Below are positions 23,532 through 31,741 of a stretch of DNA of 63,911 nucleotides, one piece after another. Under the pieces are notes generated by a model. The model was not told the DNA's origin and made no database searches. It saw only the letters and a list, made by a program, of their open reading frames with translations. Every line of letters starts with the position of its first letter. Within the stretch, counting starts at the first letter, position 1. The translations under genes and the position numbers were made by a program. Source of the DNA: Paenibacillus silvae (GTDB lineage Bacteria > Bacillota > Bacilli > Paenibacillales > Paenibacillaceae); contig NZ_BMFU01000020.1 of NCBI RefSeq assembly GCF_014639235.1, positions 1 to 63,911 on the forward strand, written 5' to 3'.

Positions 23532-24362
23532 TTACTTCGTGCGGCGACGGATGATGTATTTATCAGAAGCTTTATTTTTCTTACGCGTTTTGAAACCAAG
23601 AGTAGGTTTACCCCATGGTGACATTGGCGATTTACGTCCGATAGGAGCACGACCTTCACCACCACCGTGAGGGTGATCGTTAGGGTTCATTACCACACCA
23701 CGAACCTCAGGACGTTGACCCAACCAACGGCTACGACCGGCTTTACCGATTTTGATGAGCTCGTGGTCTTGGTTACCAACAGATCCGATTGTTGCGCGGC
23801 AAACTTTCAGAATACGACGAACTTCTCCGGAAGAGAGACGAACAGAAACGTATTTTTCTTCTTTACCAAGCAATTGAGCTTCTGTACCAGCTGCACGAAC
23901 CAATTGTCCGCCTTTACCTGGTTTCAACTCGATGTTATGGATAACGGTACCTACTGGAATGTTTTCGAGTGGCAGTGCGTTACCGATTTTGATGTCTGCG
24001 TCAGGACCTGAGAATACTTGATCTCCAACTTTCAGACCTTTAGGAGCGATGATGTAACGTTTCTCACCATCAGCATAGTGAATCAATGCAATGTTGGAAG
24101 TACGGTTCGGGTCATACTCGATTGTAGCAACGCGGCCCGGTATTCCATCTTTAGTACGTTTGAAGTCGATGATACGGTATTTACGTTTATGTCCACCACC
24201 GTGGTGACGAACTGTAATTTTACCTTGGTTGTTACGGCCTGCTTGTTTGCTCAGCGGGGCCAACAACGATTTCTCCGGCTTATCTGTGGTGATTTCCTCA
24301 AATGTAGAAACGGACATGTTCCGTCTTGCCGGGGATGTTGGTTTATACTTTTTGATTGGCAC
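23532..24362 (-). CDS. rplB: 50S ribosomal protein L2
   Basis: This 276-aa protein is one of the most conserved ribosomal proteins and is needed for subunit joining. It keeps 'HHGGGHKRKYRIIDFKR' and the C-terminal 'VVMNPNDHPHGGGEGR' with the conserved His of the peptidyl-transferase region. Confidence 0.99.
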   Translation of the reverse strand: MPIKKYKPTSPARRNMSVSTFEEITTDKPEKSLLAPLSKQAGRNNQGKITVRHHGGGHKRKYRIIDFKRTKDGIPGRVATIEYDPNRTSNIALIHYADGEKRYIIAPKGLKVGDQVFSGPDADIKIGNALPLENIPVGTVIHNIELKPGKGGQLVRAAGTEAQLLGKEEKYVSVRLSSGEVRRILKVCRATIGSVGNQDHELIKIGKAGRSRWLGQRPEVRGVVMNPNDHPHGGGEGRAPIGRKSPMSPWGKPTLGFKTRKKNKASDKYIIRRRTK

Positions 24363-24393
24363 TAGTTTTCCCTCCTTACTTCAAAAATTTCAA

Positions 24394-24684
24394 TTATACA
24401 GTTTCAAAGAACTCAAGCGCTTTGCTGTCTTGTGTCAGCGTTACAAACGCTTTTTTCCATTCGCTTGTATATCCGGAATAACGACCGTACCGTTTCGGTT
24501 TAGCTGGAACACGAAGAGTGTTCACGTTTTTCACTTTTACGCCGAAAATAGCTTCAACCGCTTTTTTGATCTCGGTTTTGTTTGCACGGATATCGACTTC
24601 AAATACATATTTCAAGTCGTTCATCATGTCAGCAGTACGTTCCGTAATAATCGGACGTTTAACAATATCACGAGGATCCTTCAT
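24394..24684 (-). CDS. rplW: 50S ribosomal protein L23
   Basis: This 96-aa tunnel-exit protein is the docking site for trigger factor and SRP. It keeps 'PIITERTADMMNDLKYVFEV' and 'KKAVEAIFGVKVKNVNTLRV'. Its ATG overlaps the rplD stop by one base (TAATG). Confidence 0.98.
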   Translation of the reverse strand: MKDPRDIVKRPIITERTADMMNDLKYVFEVDIRANKTEIKKAVEAIFGVKVKNVNTLRVPAKPKRYGRYSGYTSEWKKAFVTLTQDSKALEFFETV

Positions 24685-25307
24685 TACGCGAGCACCTCCT
24701 CTACCTTCTGAACTGCTTCTTTCGTAATGATCAGTTTGTCGTGCCCAAGCACGTCAAGAACATTAATGCCGTCAGCAGCTACGAATTTCACGCCAGGAAT
24801 ATTCCGTGCGGAAAGAGCTACATTATCATCATAGCTAGGTGCTACGATCAAAGCTTTGCGACCTACTTTGAGGTTATTCAAGATAGCTGCAAATTCTTTA
24901 GTTTTAGGAGCGCTCAGAGTCAGAGCATCCAAAACGATAATGTCATTGTCTTGCACTTTGGAAGAAAGTGCTGATTTGATCGCCAGACGGCGAACTTTCT
25001 TAGGCAGTTTGTACGCATAGCTCCGTGGAGTCGGACCAAATACGATACCGCCGCCTTTCCATTGTGGCGAACGAATTGAACCTTGACGAGCGCGACCTGT
25101 ACCTTTTTGTTTCCAAGGCTTACGTCCACCGCCACGTACTTCAGAACGTCCTTTTACTTTGTGGGTACCTTGACGAAGGGAAGCACGTTGCATAAGAACT
25201 GCATCGTACAGAACGTGTTGATTCGGCTCAATTCCGAATACAGCATCATTCAGTTCAACTTCACCTACTTGGCTACCATCTACATTGTAAACTGATACTT
25301 TTGGCAT
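24684..25307 (-). CDS. rplD: 50S ribosomal protein L4
   Basis: This 207-aa protein has the extended tunnel loop 'GGGRKPWKQKGTGRARQGS' around residues 60-80. In some bacteria L4 autoregulates the S10 operon. AGGAGG lies before the ATG. Confidence 0.98.
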   Translation of the reverse strand: MPKVSVYNVDGSQVGEVELNDAVFGIEPNQHVLYDAVLMQRASLRQGTHKVKGRSEVRGGGRKPWKQKGTGRARQGSIRSPQWKGGGIVFGPTPRSYAYKLPKKVRRLAIKSALSSKVQDNDIIVLDALTLSAPKTKEFAAILNNLKVGRKALIVAPSYDDNVALSARNIPGVKFVAADGINVLDVLGHDKLIITKEAVQKVEEVLA

Positions 25308-25332
25308 TTTGTGTTCCTCCTTTCTTCAGTGG

Positions 25333-25956
25333 TTATTTTTTCACCGTTTCTTTAACTCTTACAAGGCTGTTTTTTGGACCTGGGATGGATCCTTTAACAA
25401 GAATCACATTACGCTCAGCGTCTACTTTCACAACTTCAAGACGTTGAATTGTAACAGTATCATGACCCATATGTCCTGGCAGGCGTTTGCCTTTAGGAAC
25501 GCGGTTAGCTTGGATCGAACCCATTGAACCCGGGCCACGGTGGTAACGCGAACCGTGCGACATAGGTCCAGTGCTTTGTCCCCAACGTTTGATTACGCCG
25601 GCAAAACCTTTACCTTTAGAAATACCCGTTACGTCAACGAACTCGCCTTCAGCGAAAATGTCAGCTTTCAATTCTTGGCCAACTTCATATTCCGCGATGT
25701 TGATGCCGCGAAGCTCACGAACGTAGCGCTTAGGTGCAGTATTCGCTTTTTTAGCGTGTCCTGCTTCTGGCTTGTTAGCATTTTTCTCTTTCTTATCGGA
25801 AAAACCGATTTGAACTGCTTCGTAGCCATCGTTCTCAATATCTTTCTTTTGCAAAACAACACAAGGGCCTGCTTCGATAACCGTTACTGGAACTACGTTA
25901 CCTTCAGGGGTAAACACTTGAGTCATTCCAAGTTTTTTTCCTAAGATACCTTTCAT
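25333..25956 (-). CDS. rplC: 50S ribosomal protein L3
   Basis: This 207-aa assembly-initiator protein has 'MKGILGKKLGMTQVF' at the start and the 'GKGFAGVIKRWG' and 'GSMGSIQANRVPKGKRLPGHMG' loop that approaches the peptidyl-transferase centre. Gap to rpsJ is 47 bp. Confidence 0.98.
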   Translation of the reverse strand: MKGILGKKLGMTQVFTPEGNVVPVTVIEAGPCVVLQKKDIENDGYEAVQIGFSDKKEKNANKPEAGHAKKANTAPKRYVRELRGINIAEYEVGQELKADIFAEGEFVDVTGISKGKGFAGVIKRWGQSTGPMSHGSRYHRGPGSMGSIQANRVPKGKRLPGHMGHDTVTIQRLEVVKVDAERNVILVKGSIPGPKNSLVRVKETVKK

Positions 25957-26003
25957 GTTGACACCTCTTTTCCTTTATACGTGGTCTTGTTTGTTGCTAT
26001 ATA

Positions 26004-26312
26004 TTACAGTTTGATTTCGATATCTACACCGGACGGCAGATCCAAGCGCATCAAGGCATCCACAGTTTGTGGAGTCGGGTTAACGATATCGATCAAACGC
26101 TTGTGAGTGCGTTGCTCGAATTGCTCCCGAGAATCCTTGTACTTGTGCACCGCACGAAGAATAGTAATGATTTGTTTTTCAGTAGGAAGCGGAATCGGAC
26201 CGGATACACCAGCACCGGAACGTTTTGCTGTTTCAACAATTTTCTCCGCGGATTGATCAAGAATTCTGTGGTCGTAAGCTTTCAAACGAATACGAATTTT
26301 TTGCTTTGCCAT
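26004..26312 (-). CDS. rpsJ: 30S ribosomal protein S10 (NusE)
   Basis: This 102-aa protein is the first of the S10 operon. It also acts as NusE, linking ribosomes and antitermination complexes to RNA polymerase. Motifs: 'MAKQKIRIRLKAYDHRILD', 'PIPLPTEKQIITILRAVHKYK'. The start was set at the ATG behind AAGGAGGG; a longer in-frame ORF runs into the leader and has no ribosome binding site. Confidence 0.98.
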   Translation of the reverse strand: MAKQKIRIRLKAYDHRILDQSAEKIVETAKRSGAGVSGPIPLPTEKQIITILRAVHKYKDSREQFEQRTHKRLIDIVNPTPQTVDALMRLDLPSGVDIEIKL

Positions 26313-26445
26313 TTTAGTCCCTCCTTCTATCGCCCAATTTTTTATCGGACATACTCCGTGAAAATTTTCTAACCACTCTCCCATGGCAAAGGGGCCGGGT
26401 GTGTCAGTAACCTCTCACATCATCGCAACGTCACAAGAACAACAT
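26313..26445 (-). ncRNA. Candidate S10 operon leader
   Basis: The roughly 130-nt untranslated leader between the promoter and rpsJ contains a run reading 'gagaggttactgacacaccc' followed by 'ggccccttt'. From memory this segment is strongly conserved in front of rpsJ in many Firmicutes, suggesting an RNA element. The pairing CCC/GGG across it is weak by eye. Its regulator is not known to me. Confidence 0.4.
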
Positions 26446-26450
26446 TCATT

Positions 26451-26479
26451 ATTATATAGAAAAGATGGGCGTATTGCAA
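26451..26479 (-). promoter_or_regulatory. sigma-A promoter of the S10-spc-alpha superoperon
   Basis: Minus-strand TTGCAA (26479-26474), 17-bp spacer, TATAAT (26456-26451), with A/T-rich upstream sequence resembling an UP element. It can drive the about 15 kb from rpsJ to rplQ. Confidence 0.85.
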
Positions 26480-26631
26480 GCATATTTAAAAAAAACATAT
26501 AAACAAATCTTTTCTAATGAAAAGACACTGTTTAGTACGATATTTTTTTAATATCCAGGCTGCCTAACCTATCAAACTATAAAATGAATTTTGTCCATTT
26601 TAGATGACGCAGGTTCCGAAACGTTGACATT

Positions 26632-26672
26632 AAAAAAGAGTTCTTTATCCGATGTCGGATAAAGAACTCTTC
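26632..26672 (-). terminator. Terminator of the str operon (after tuf)
   Basis: Minus-strand AAGAGTTCTTTATCCG and CGGATAAAGAACTCTT form a 16-bp perfect stem followed by a T-run. It lies 72 bp past the tuf stop. Confidence 0.95.
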
Positions 26673-26744
26673 CGAAGCTTCGTTACAATACAATGTTACT
26701 TGTTCCAGTACACTGTTGCTTATAGATAATTGGCTATAGCCAAA

Positions 26745-27935
26745 TTATTTTTGGATTGTTGCTACGGATCCCGCACCAACTGTACGTCCACCTTCACGAA
26801 TAGAGAACTTAGTTCCTTCTTCGATCGCGATTGGAGAGATCAGTTGAACAGTTACTGTAACGTTGTCACCAGGCATTACCATTTCAGTACCTTCTGCCAG
26901 GTTGATGATACCAGTTACGTCAGTTGTACGGAAGTAGAACTGTGGACGGTATCCAGTGAAGAAAGGCTTGTGACGGCCACCCTCTTCTTTAGTCAAAACG
27001 TAGATTTGAGCAGTGAACTCTGTGTGTGGTTTAACAGATGCTGGTTTAGCAAGTACTTGACCACGCTCGATTTGAGTACGATCAACACCACGCAGCAACG
27101 CACCGATGTTGTCACCCGCTTGTGCGGAATCCAACAATTTACGGAACATCTCAACGCCCGTAACTACGGATTTTTTAGTTTCTTCTACGATACCAACGAT
27201 CTCAACCTCTTCGCCGACTTTAACAGTACCACGCTCTACACGACCTGTAGCAACGGTACCACGACCAGTGATGGAGAATACGTCCTCGACAGGCATCAAG
27301 AAAGGCTTGTCAGTTTGACGCTCAGGCAGTGGGATGTAAGTGTCGATTTCTTTGAACATCTCAACGATTTTTTGAGCCCACTCACCATCAGGGTTTTGCA
27401 GAGCTTCACGAGCGGAACCACGAGTGATTGGAGTGTCATCACCTGGGAACTCGTATTCGTTCAGAAGGTCGCGAACTTCCATCTCAACCAATTCCAACAA
27501 CTCTTCGTCTTCAACCATATCACATTTGTTCAAGAAAACAACGATGTATGGTACGCCTACTTGACGGGAGAGCAGAATGTGCTCACGAGTTTGTGGCATT
27601 GGGCCGTCAGCTGCGGATACAACCAGGATTGCTCCGTCCATTTGTGCCGCGCCAGTGATCATGTTTTTAACATAGTCGGCGTGACCTGGGCAGTCTACGT
27701 GAGCGTAGTGACGAGTGTCAGTTTCGTACTCAACGTGTGCTGTGGAGATTGTGATACCGCGCTCGCGCTCTTCAGGAGCTTTGTCGATTTGGTCGAATGC
27801 TACAGCAGCACCACCGTAAGTTTTGGACAATACAGTTGTGATTGCAGCAGTCAGAGTTGTTTTACCATGGTCGACGTGACCAATAGTGCCAATGTTAACG
27901 TGTGGTTTAGTACGTTCGTATTTAGCCTTTGCCAT
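26745..27935 (-). CDS. tuf: Elongation factor Tu
   Basis: This 396-aa GTPase brings aminoacyl-tRNA to the ribosome. G1 loop GHVDHGKT at 19-26, 'DCPGHADYV' (G3), 'NKCD' (G4) and the domain 2-3 motifs 'RGQVLAKP' and 'GYRPQFYFRTTDVTG' are present. It is the last gene of the str operon, 95 bp after fusA, and ends at a strong terminator. No second tuf copy is in this window. Confidence 0.99.
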   Translation of the reverse strand: MAKAKYERTKPHVNIGTIGHVDHGKTTLTAAITTVLSKTYGGAAVAFDQIDKAPEERERGITISTAHVEYETDTRHYAHVDCPGHADYVKNMITGAAQMDGAILVVSAADGPMPQTREHILLSRQVGVPYIVVFLNKCDMVEDEELLELVEMEVRDLLNEYEFPGDDTPITRGSAREALQNPDGEWAQKIVEMFKEIDTYIPLPERQTDKPFLMPVEDVFSITGRGTVATGRVERGTVKVGEEVEIVGIVEETKKSVVTGVEMFRKLLDSAQAGDNIGALLRGVDRTQIERGQVLAKPASVKPHTEFTAQIYVLTKEEGGRHKPFFTGYRPQFYFRTTDVTGIINLAEGTEMVMPGDNVTVTVQLISPIAIEEGTKFSIREGGRTVGAGSVATIQK

Positions 27936-28030
27936 TTGAACGTGGCCTCCTTAGAATTTATAATTTTATGTTTTCACTGAATGCGGTGCTTCAAACCAGG
28001 TTTCAAGCACAAGCATTCAGTGTGAGAAAA

Positions 28031-30109
28031 CTACTCGGTGCCTTTTGTTTTGGCAACGATCTCTTCAGCGATGCTCTTAGGAACTTCTTCATAGTGGGAG
28101 AGTTCCATGGAGAATACGCCGCGTCCTTGAGTACCGGAACGAAGAGTTGTAGAGTAACCAAACATTTCAGAAAGAGGTACCTTAGCACGGATGATTTGAG
28201 CTCCACTACGGGAATCCATACCTTCGATGCGGCCACGACGGGAGTTCAACATCCCCATAACGTCACCCATGTACTCTTCTGGAACAGTTACTTCTACTTT
28301 CATGATCGGCTCAAGCAAAACTGGACTACATTTGTCTTTTGCTGCTTTCAGCGCCATCGATCCGGCAATTTTAAATGCCATCTCGTTGGAATCGACATCA
28401 TGGTAAGATCCGTCTACGATTGTAGCCTTAACGTCTACCAGCGGGAAGCCCGCGAGTACACCGTTTTTCATTTGCTCTTCAATCCCTGACAGTGCAGGTT
28501 GAATGTATTCTCTTGGTACCGAACCACCGACAATCTTGCTTTCGAACTGGCTACCTGTACCTGGCTCGAGAGGTTCGAACTCAACCCATACGTGACCGTA
28601 TTGACCACGACCACCGGATTGACGTACGAATTTACCTTCAACGCGCGCTGGAGCACGGAATGTTTCACGGTAAGCTACTTGTGGTTTACCCACAGTAGTT
28701 TCAACCTTGAACTCACGACGCATACGGTCGATGATGATATCAAGGTGAAGCTCACCCATACCTGCCAAGATGGTTTGACCTGTTTCTTCGTCAGTATGAG
28801 CGCGAAGAGTTGGATCCTCTTCCGTCAATTTGCCGAGAGCCACACCCATTTTATCTTGGTCAGCTTTGGTTTTAGGTTCAACAGCGATTTCGATTACCGG
28901 ATCAGGGAAGTTCATCGATTCCAGGATAACCGGGTGTTTCTCATCACATAGTGTATCACCTGTACCTGTATCTTTCAAACCTACAGCTGCTGCAATATCA
29001 CCGGAGTAAACTTCAGTGATCTCTTGACGGCTGTTTGCGTGCATTTGAAGGATACGACCGATACGCTCACGTTTGTTTTTAGTTGCATTCAATACATAAG
29101 ATCCGGATTGAAGTACACCGGAATATACGCGGAAGAATGTCAATTTACCAACGTAAGGGTCAGTCATGATTTTGAAGGCCAATGCAGAGAATGGCTCTTC
29201 GTCGGAAGACTTACGAACTGCTTCAGTTCCATCTTCAAGATGTCCTGTGATAGAAGGAACATCAGTTGGAGCTGGCAAGTAGTCGATAACAGCATCCAAC
29301 ATCAATTGAACACCTTTGTTACGGTATGAGGAACCACAGATAACCGGGAAGATTTTAACCTCTACTACACCTTTACGGAGAGCGGCTTTGATCTCATCAA
29401 TAGAGATTTCTTCGCCTTCCAGGTATTTCATAGTCAATTCTTCGTCCAGTTCTGCAACACGCTCAATCAATTCGTTGCGAAGTTCTTCAACCTGTTCAAC
29501 GAATTCCACAGGAATATCAGTTTCTTCGATATCTTGTCCGAGGTCATCTTTATACATATGAGCCCGTTGTGCCACGATATCAATGATACCTTTGAAATCA
29601 TTTTCAGCACCGATCGGAAGTTGAATCGCAACTGCGTTCGCTTGAAGGCGATCACGCATGTCAGATACAACGTTCAAGAAGTCAGCACCGATGATATCCA
29701 TTTTGTTTACGTATGCGATACGAGGTACGCCGTACTTGTCAGCCTGTCTCCATACAGTTTCAGACTGAGGCTCAACGCCTTCTTTCGCACTGAATACACC
29801 TACTGCTCCGTCCAATACACGAAGGGAACGTTCAACTTCAACAGTGAAGTCAACGTGTCCCGGGGTATCAATGATATTTACGCGGTGACCTTTCCAAGCA
29901 GCGGTAGTCGCAGCGGAAGTGATTGTAATCCCGCGCTCCTGTTCCTGTTCCATCCAGTCCATTGTCGCAGCGCCTTCGTGAACTTCACCGATTTTGTGCG
30001 TACGTCCTGTGTAAAACAAGATCCGCTCAGTTGTCGTGGTTTTACCCGCATCAATATGAGCCATGATCCCGATATTACGTGTATTTTTCAAGGAGAACTC
30101 TCTAGCCAT
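28031..30109 (-). CDS. fusA: Elongation factor G
   Basis: This 692-aa GTPase drives translocation. G1 motif AHIDAGKTT at 17-25, 'DTPGHVDF' and 'NKMD' are visible, followed by domains II-V ('GQYGHVWVEFEP', 'SEMFGYSTTLRSGTQGRG'). Length is typical. Between rpsG (48-bp gap) and tuf. Confidence 0.99.
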   Translation of the reverse strand: MAREFSLKNTRNIGIMAHIDAGKTTTTERILFYTGRTHKIGEVHEGAATMDWMEQEQERGITITSAATTAAWKGHRVNIIDTPGHVDFTVEVERSLRVLDGAVGVFSAKEGVEPQSETVWRQADKYGVPRIAYVNKMDIIGADFLNVVSDMRDRLQANAVAIQLPIGAENDFKGIIDIVAQRAHMYKDDLGQDIEETDIPVEFVEQVEELRNELIERVAELDEELTMKYLEGEEISIDEIKAALRKGVVEVKIFPVICGSSYRNKGVQLMLDAVIDYLPAPTDVPSITGHLEDGTEAVRKSSDEEPFSALAFKIMTDPYVGKLTFFRVYSGVLQSGSYVLNATKNKRERIGRILQMHANSRQEITEVYSGDIAAAVGLKDTGTGDTLCDEKHPVILESMNFPDPVIEIAVEPKTKADQDKMGVALGKLTEEDPTLRAHTDEETGQTILAGMGELHLDIIIDRMRREFKVETTVGKPQVAYRETFRAPARVEGKFVRQSGGRGQYGHVWVEFEPLEPGTGSQFESKIVGGSVPREYIQPALSGIEEQMKNGVLAGFPLVDVKATIVDGSYHDVDSNEMAFKIAGSMALKAAKDKCSPVLLEPIMKVEVTVPEEYMGDVMGMLNSRRGRIEGMDSRSGAQIIRAKVPLSEMFGYSTTLRSGTQGRGVFSMELSHYEEVPKSIAEEIVAKTKGTE

Positions 30110-30157
30110 GAAATGGGTCTCCCTTCAAAATTGAAGTTTTTTATTGTGAACTGAATC

Positions 30158-30628
30158 CTACCAACGGTAGTGAGCAAACGCTTTGTTCGCTTCAGCCATT
30201 TTGTGAGTGTCTTCGCGTTTCTTAACGGAAGCGCCTGTGTTGTTGGAAGCGTCGATAATCTCAGCCGCCAAACGCTCTTCCATTGTTTTCTCACCGCGGT
30301 TGCGGGAGTAGTTCACGAGCCAACGTAATCCCAAAGAAGTACGTCTCTCTGGTTTTACCTCGATTGGTACTTGGTAGTTGGCACCGCCGACACGGCGAGC
30401 TTTAACTTCCAGGACTGGCATGATATTCTTGATTGCTGCTTCAAATACTTCCATCGGGTCATTACCCGTACGTTCTTGAATCAACTTGAACGCATTGTAC
30501 AGAATGCTTTGAGCAACACCGCGTTTTCCGTCGAGCATGATGCGGTTGATCAAACGAGTAACCAACTTGGAGTTGTATACCGGATCTGGCAACACGTCTC
30601 TTTTCGTAACTGGACCTTTGCGTGGCAT
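30158..30628 (-). CDS. rpsG: 30S ribosomal protein S7
   Basis: This 156-aa 30S-head assembly protein keeps 'MPRKGPVTKRDVLPDPVYNS', 'GGANYQVPIEV' and 'ANKAFAHYRW' at the C-terminus. It lies in the standard str order rpsL-rpsG-fusA-tuf. Confidence 0.99.
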   Translation of the reverse strand: MPRKGPVTKRDVLPDPVYNSKLVTRLINRIMLDGKRGVAQSILYNAFKLIQERTGNDPMEVFEAAIKNIMPVLEVKARRVGGANYQVPIEVKPERRTSLGLRWLVNYSRNRGEKTMEERLAAEIIDASNNTGASVKKREDTHKMAEANKAFAHYRW

Positions 30629-30715
30629 GGATATCCCCCTTTCTTTCTTGTTCAGCAGACCCTGTACCTTCCAGACCTAAGCCAGAAGGCTATCAGGCTA
30701 CCTGCTTATAGTGAT

Positions 30716-31138
30716 TTAGGCTTTTTTAGCTTTTGGACGTTTCGCACCGTATTTAGAACGAGCTTGCATACGGTTGTTAACACCTGCAGTATCGAGTGCT
30801 CCACGAACGATGTGATAACGAACCCCTGCAAGGTCTTTTACTTTACCTCCACGGATCAATACCACACTGTGCTCTTGAAGGTTATGTCCGATTCCCGGGA
30901 TATAAGCAGTTACCTCGAGACGGTTCGTCAAACGAACACGGGCATATTTACGAAGTGCAGAGTTCGGTTTACGAGGCGTCATTGTACCTACACGAGTGCA
31001 GACACCACGTTTTTGTGGGGCACTGATGTTAGTGGATTCACGTTTCAAAGCGTTGAATCCTTTTTGCAAAGCTGGTGATTTAGACTTTTCAACTTTAGCT
31101 TGACGTCCTTTACGAACCAGTTGGTTAATAGTTGGCAT
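30716..31138 (-). CDS. rpsL: 30S ribosomal protein S12
   Basis: This 140-aa decoding-centre protein has a wild-type streptomycin loop ('TMTPRKPNSALRK', lysine intact; 'GGKVKDLAGVRYH', second lysine intact), so no streptomycin-resistance substitution is visible at those sites. The normal start 'MPTINQLVRKGR' follows GAGGAAGGGGG. Confidence 0.99.
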   Translation of the reverse strand: MPTINQLVRKGRQAKVEKSKSPALQKGFNALKRESTNISAPQKRGVCTRVGTMTPRKPNSALRKYARVRLTNRLEVTAYIPGIGHNLQEHSVVLIRGGKVKDLAGVRYHIVRGALDTAGVNNRMQARSKYGAKRPKAKKA

Positions 31139-31291
31139 GTGATTGCCACCCCCTTCCTCAATTATTCATGTTTCTTTATAAACCTTATACGCTAAGCCCA
31201 CAGACCCAGGCGGTTCATAAAAAGACAAATGAAAAGTTTTTGCCTTGGAGAATCCATTAGATGTTCTCGGACAAAAACGTTCCTTACCCTA

Positions 31292-31543
31292 TCATTTTAC
31301 GACAGCAGCCATTGCTGCCCCCACTCCAATCCCGCAAGCTTTGCCGAGATTTTTCATTGTGTCCACTTTCGTGTACTTTACATTGTGCTGTTCACACAAG
31401 GCAATGATTTTGGAAGTGAGCTGCGGATCACTATCTTCTGCGACATAGACTTCATGAGCCATTCCTGTCTGCACTGTCCGCATGGTCTGTTTGGTACCAA
31501 TCTTGACATGAGCATCTTGCAAGCCTTTTTCATTAGACATCAT
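31292..31543 (-). CDS. rplGB: L7Ae-family ribosomal protein (YbxF-like)
   Basis: This 83-aa protein has the L7Ae/L30e/S12e/Gadd45 fold ('VQTGMAHEVYVAEDSDPQLTSKI', 'CGIGVGAAMAAVV'). YbxF of B. subtilis lies at the same place and binds K-turn RNA; its physiological role is unclear. It is the first gene of the str operon here, right behind the str promoter. Two ATGs in frame lie next to each other; both fit GGAGG. Confidence 0.9.
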   Translation of the reverse strand: MMSNEKGLQDAHVKIGTKQTMRTVQTGMAHEVYVAEDSDPQLTSKIIALCEQHNVKYTKVDTMKNLGKACGIGVGAAMAAVVK

Positions 31544-31594
31544 ACATTCCTCCGAATAGGACCAATTACAATCAGCTGCCCACGCACCTTTGAT

Positions 31595-31623
31595 ATATTA
31601 GCATCTAGCGCAAGCATTGTCAA
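31595..31623 (-). promoter_or_regulatory. sigma-A promoter of the str operon
   Basis: Minus-strand TTGACA (31623-31618), 17-bp spacer, TAATAT (31600-31595). It lies between the rpoC terminator and the L7Ae-like gene and can drive rplGB-rpsL-rpsG-fusA-tuf. Confidence 0.85.
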
Positions 31624-31644
31624 TGCTAATCCTAAAAGATTTTA

Positions 31645-31708
31645 AAAAGTTTGTGTATGCCAGGGTTACTCCACCAGTTTGACACTAGCGAAGCGCCCAG
31701 ACATACAC
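31645..31708 (-). terminator. Terminator of rpoBC
   Basis: Minus-strand GTGTATGTCTGGG pairs with CCCTGGCATACAC (few mismatches) and is followed by CTTTTT. An inner GCTTCGC-containing loop separates the arms. Confidence 0.75.
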
Positions 31709-31741
31709 ACCCTTAATCATTTCAGATCTAAAGAGTCGATG

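Noticed and set aside
26730..27980. Plus-strand ORF of 416 codons
   Set aside because: It is an antisense shadow of tuf.
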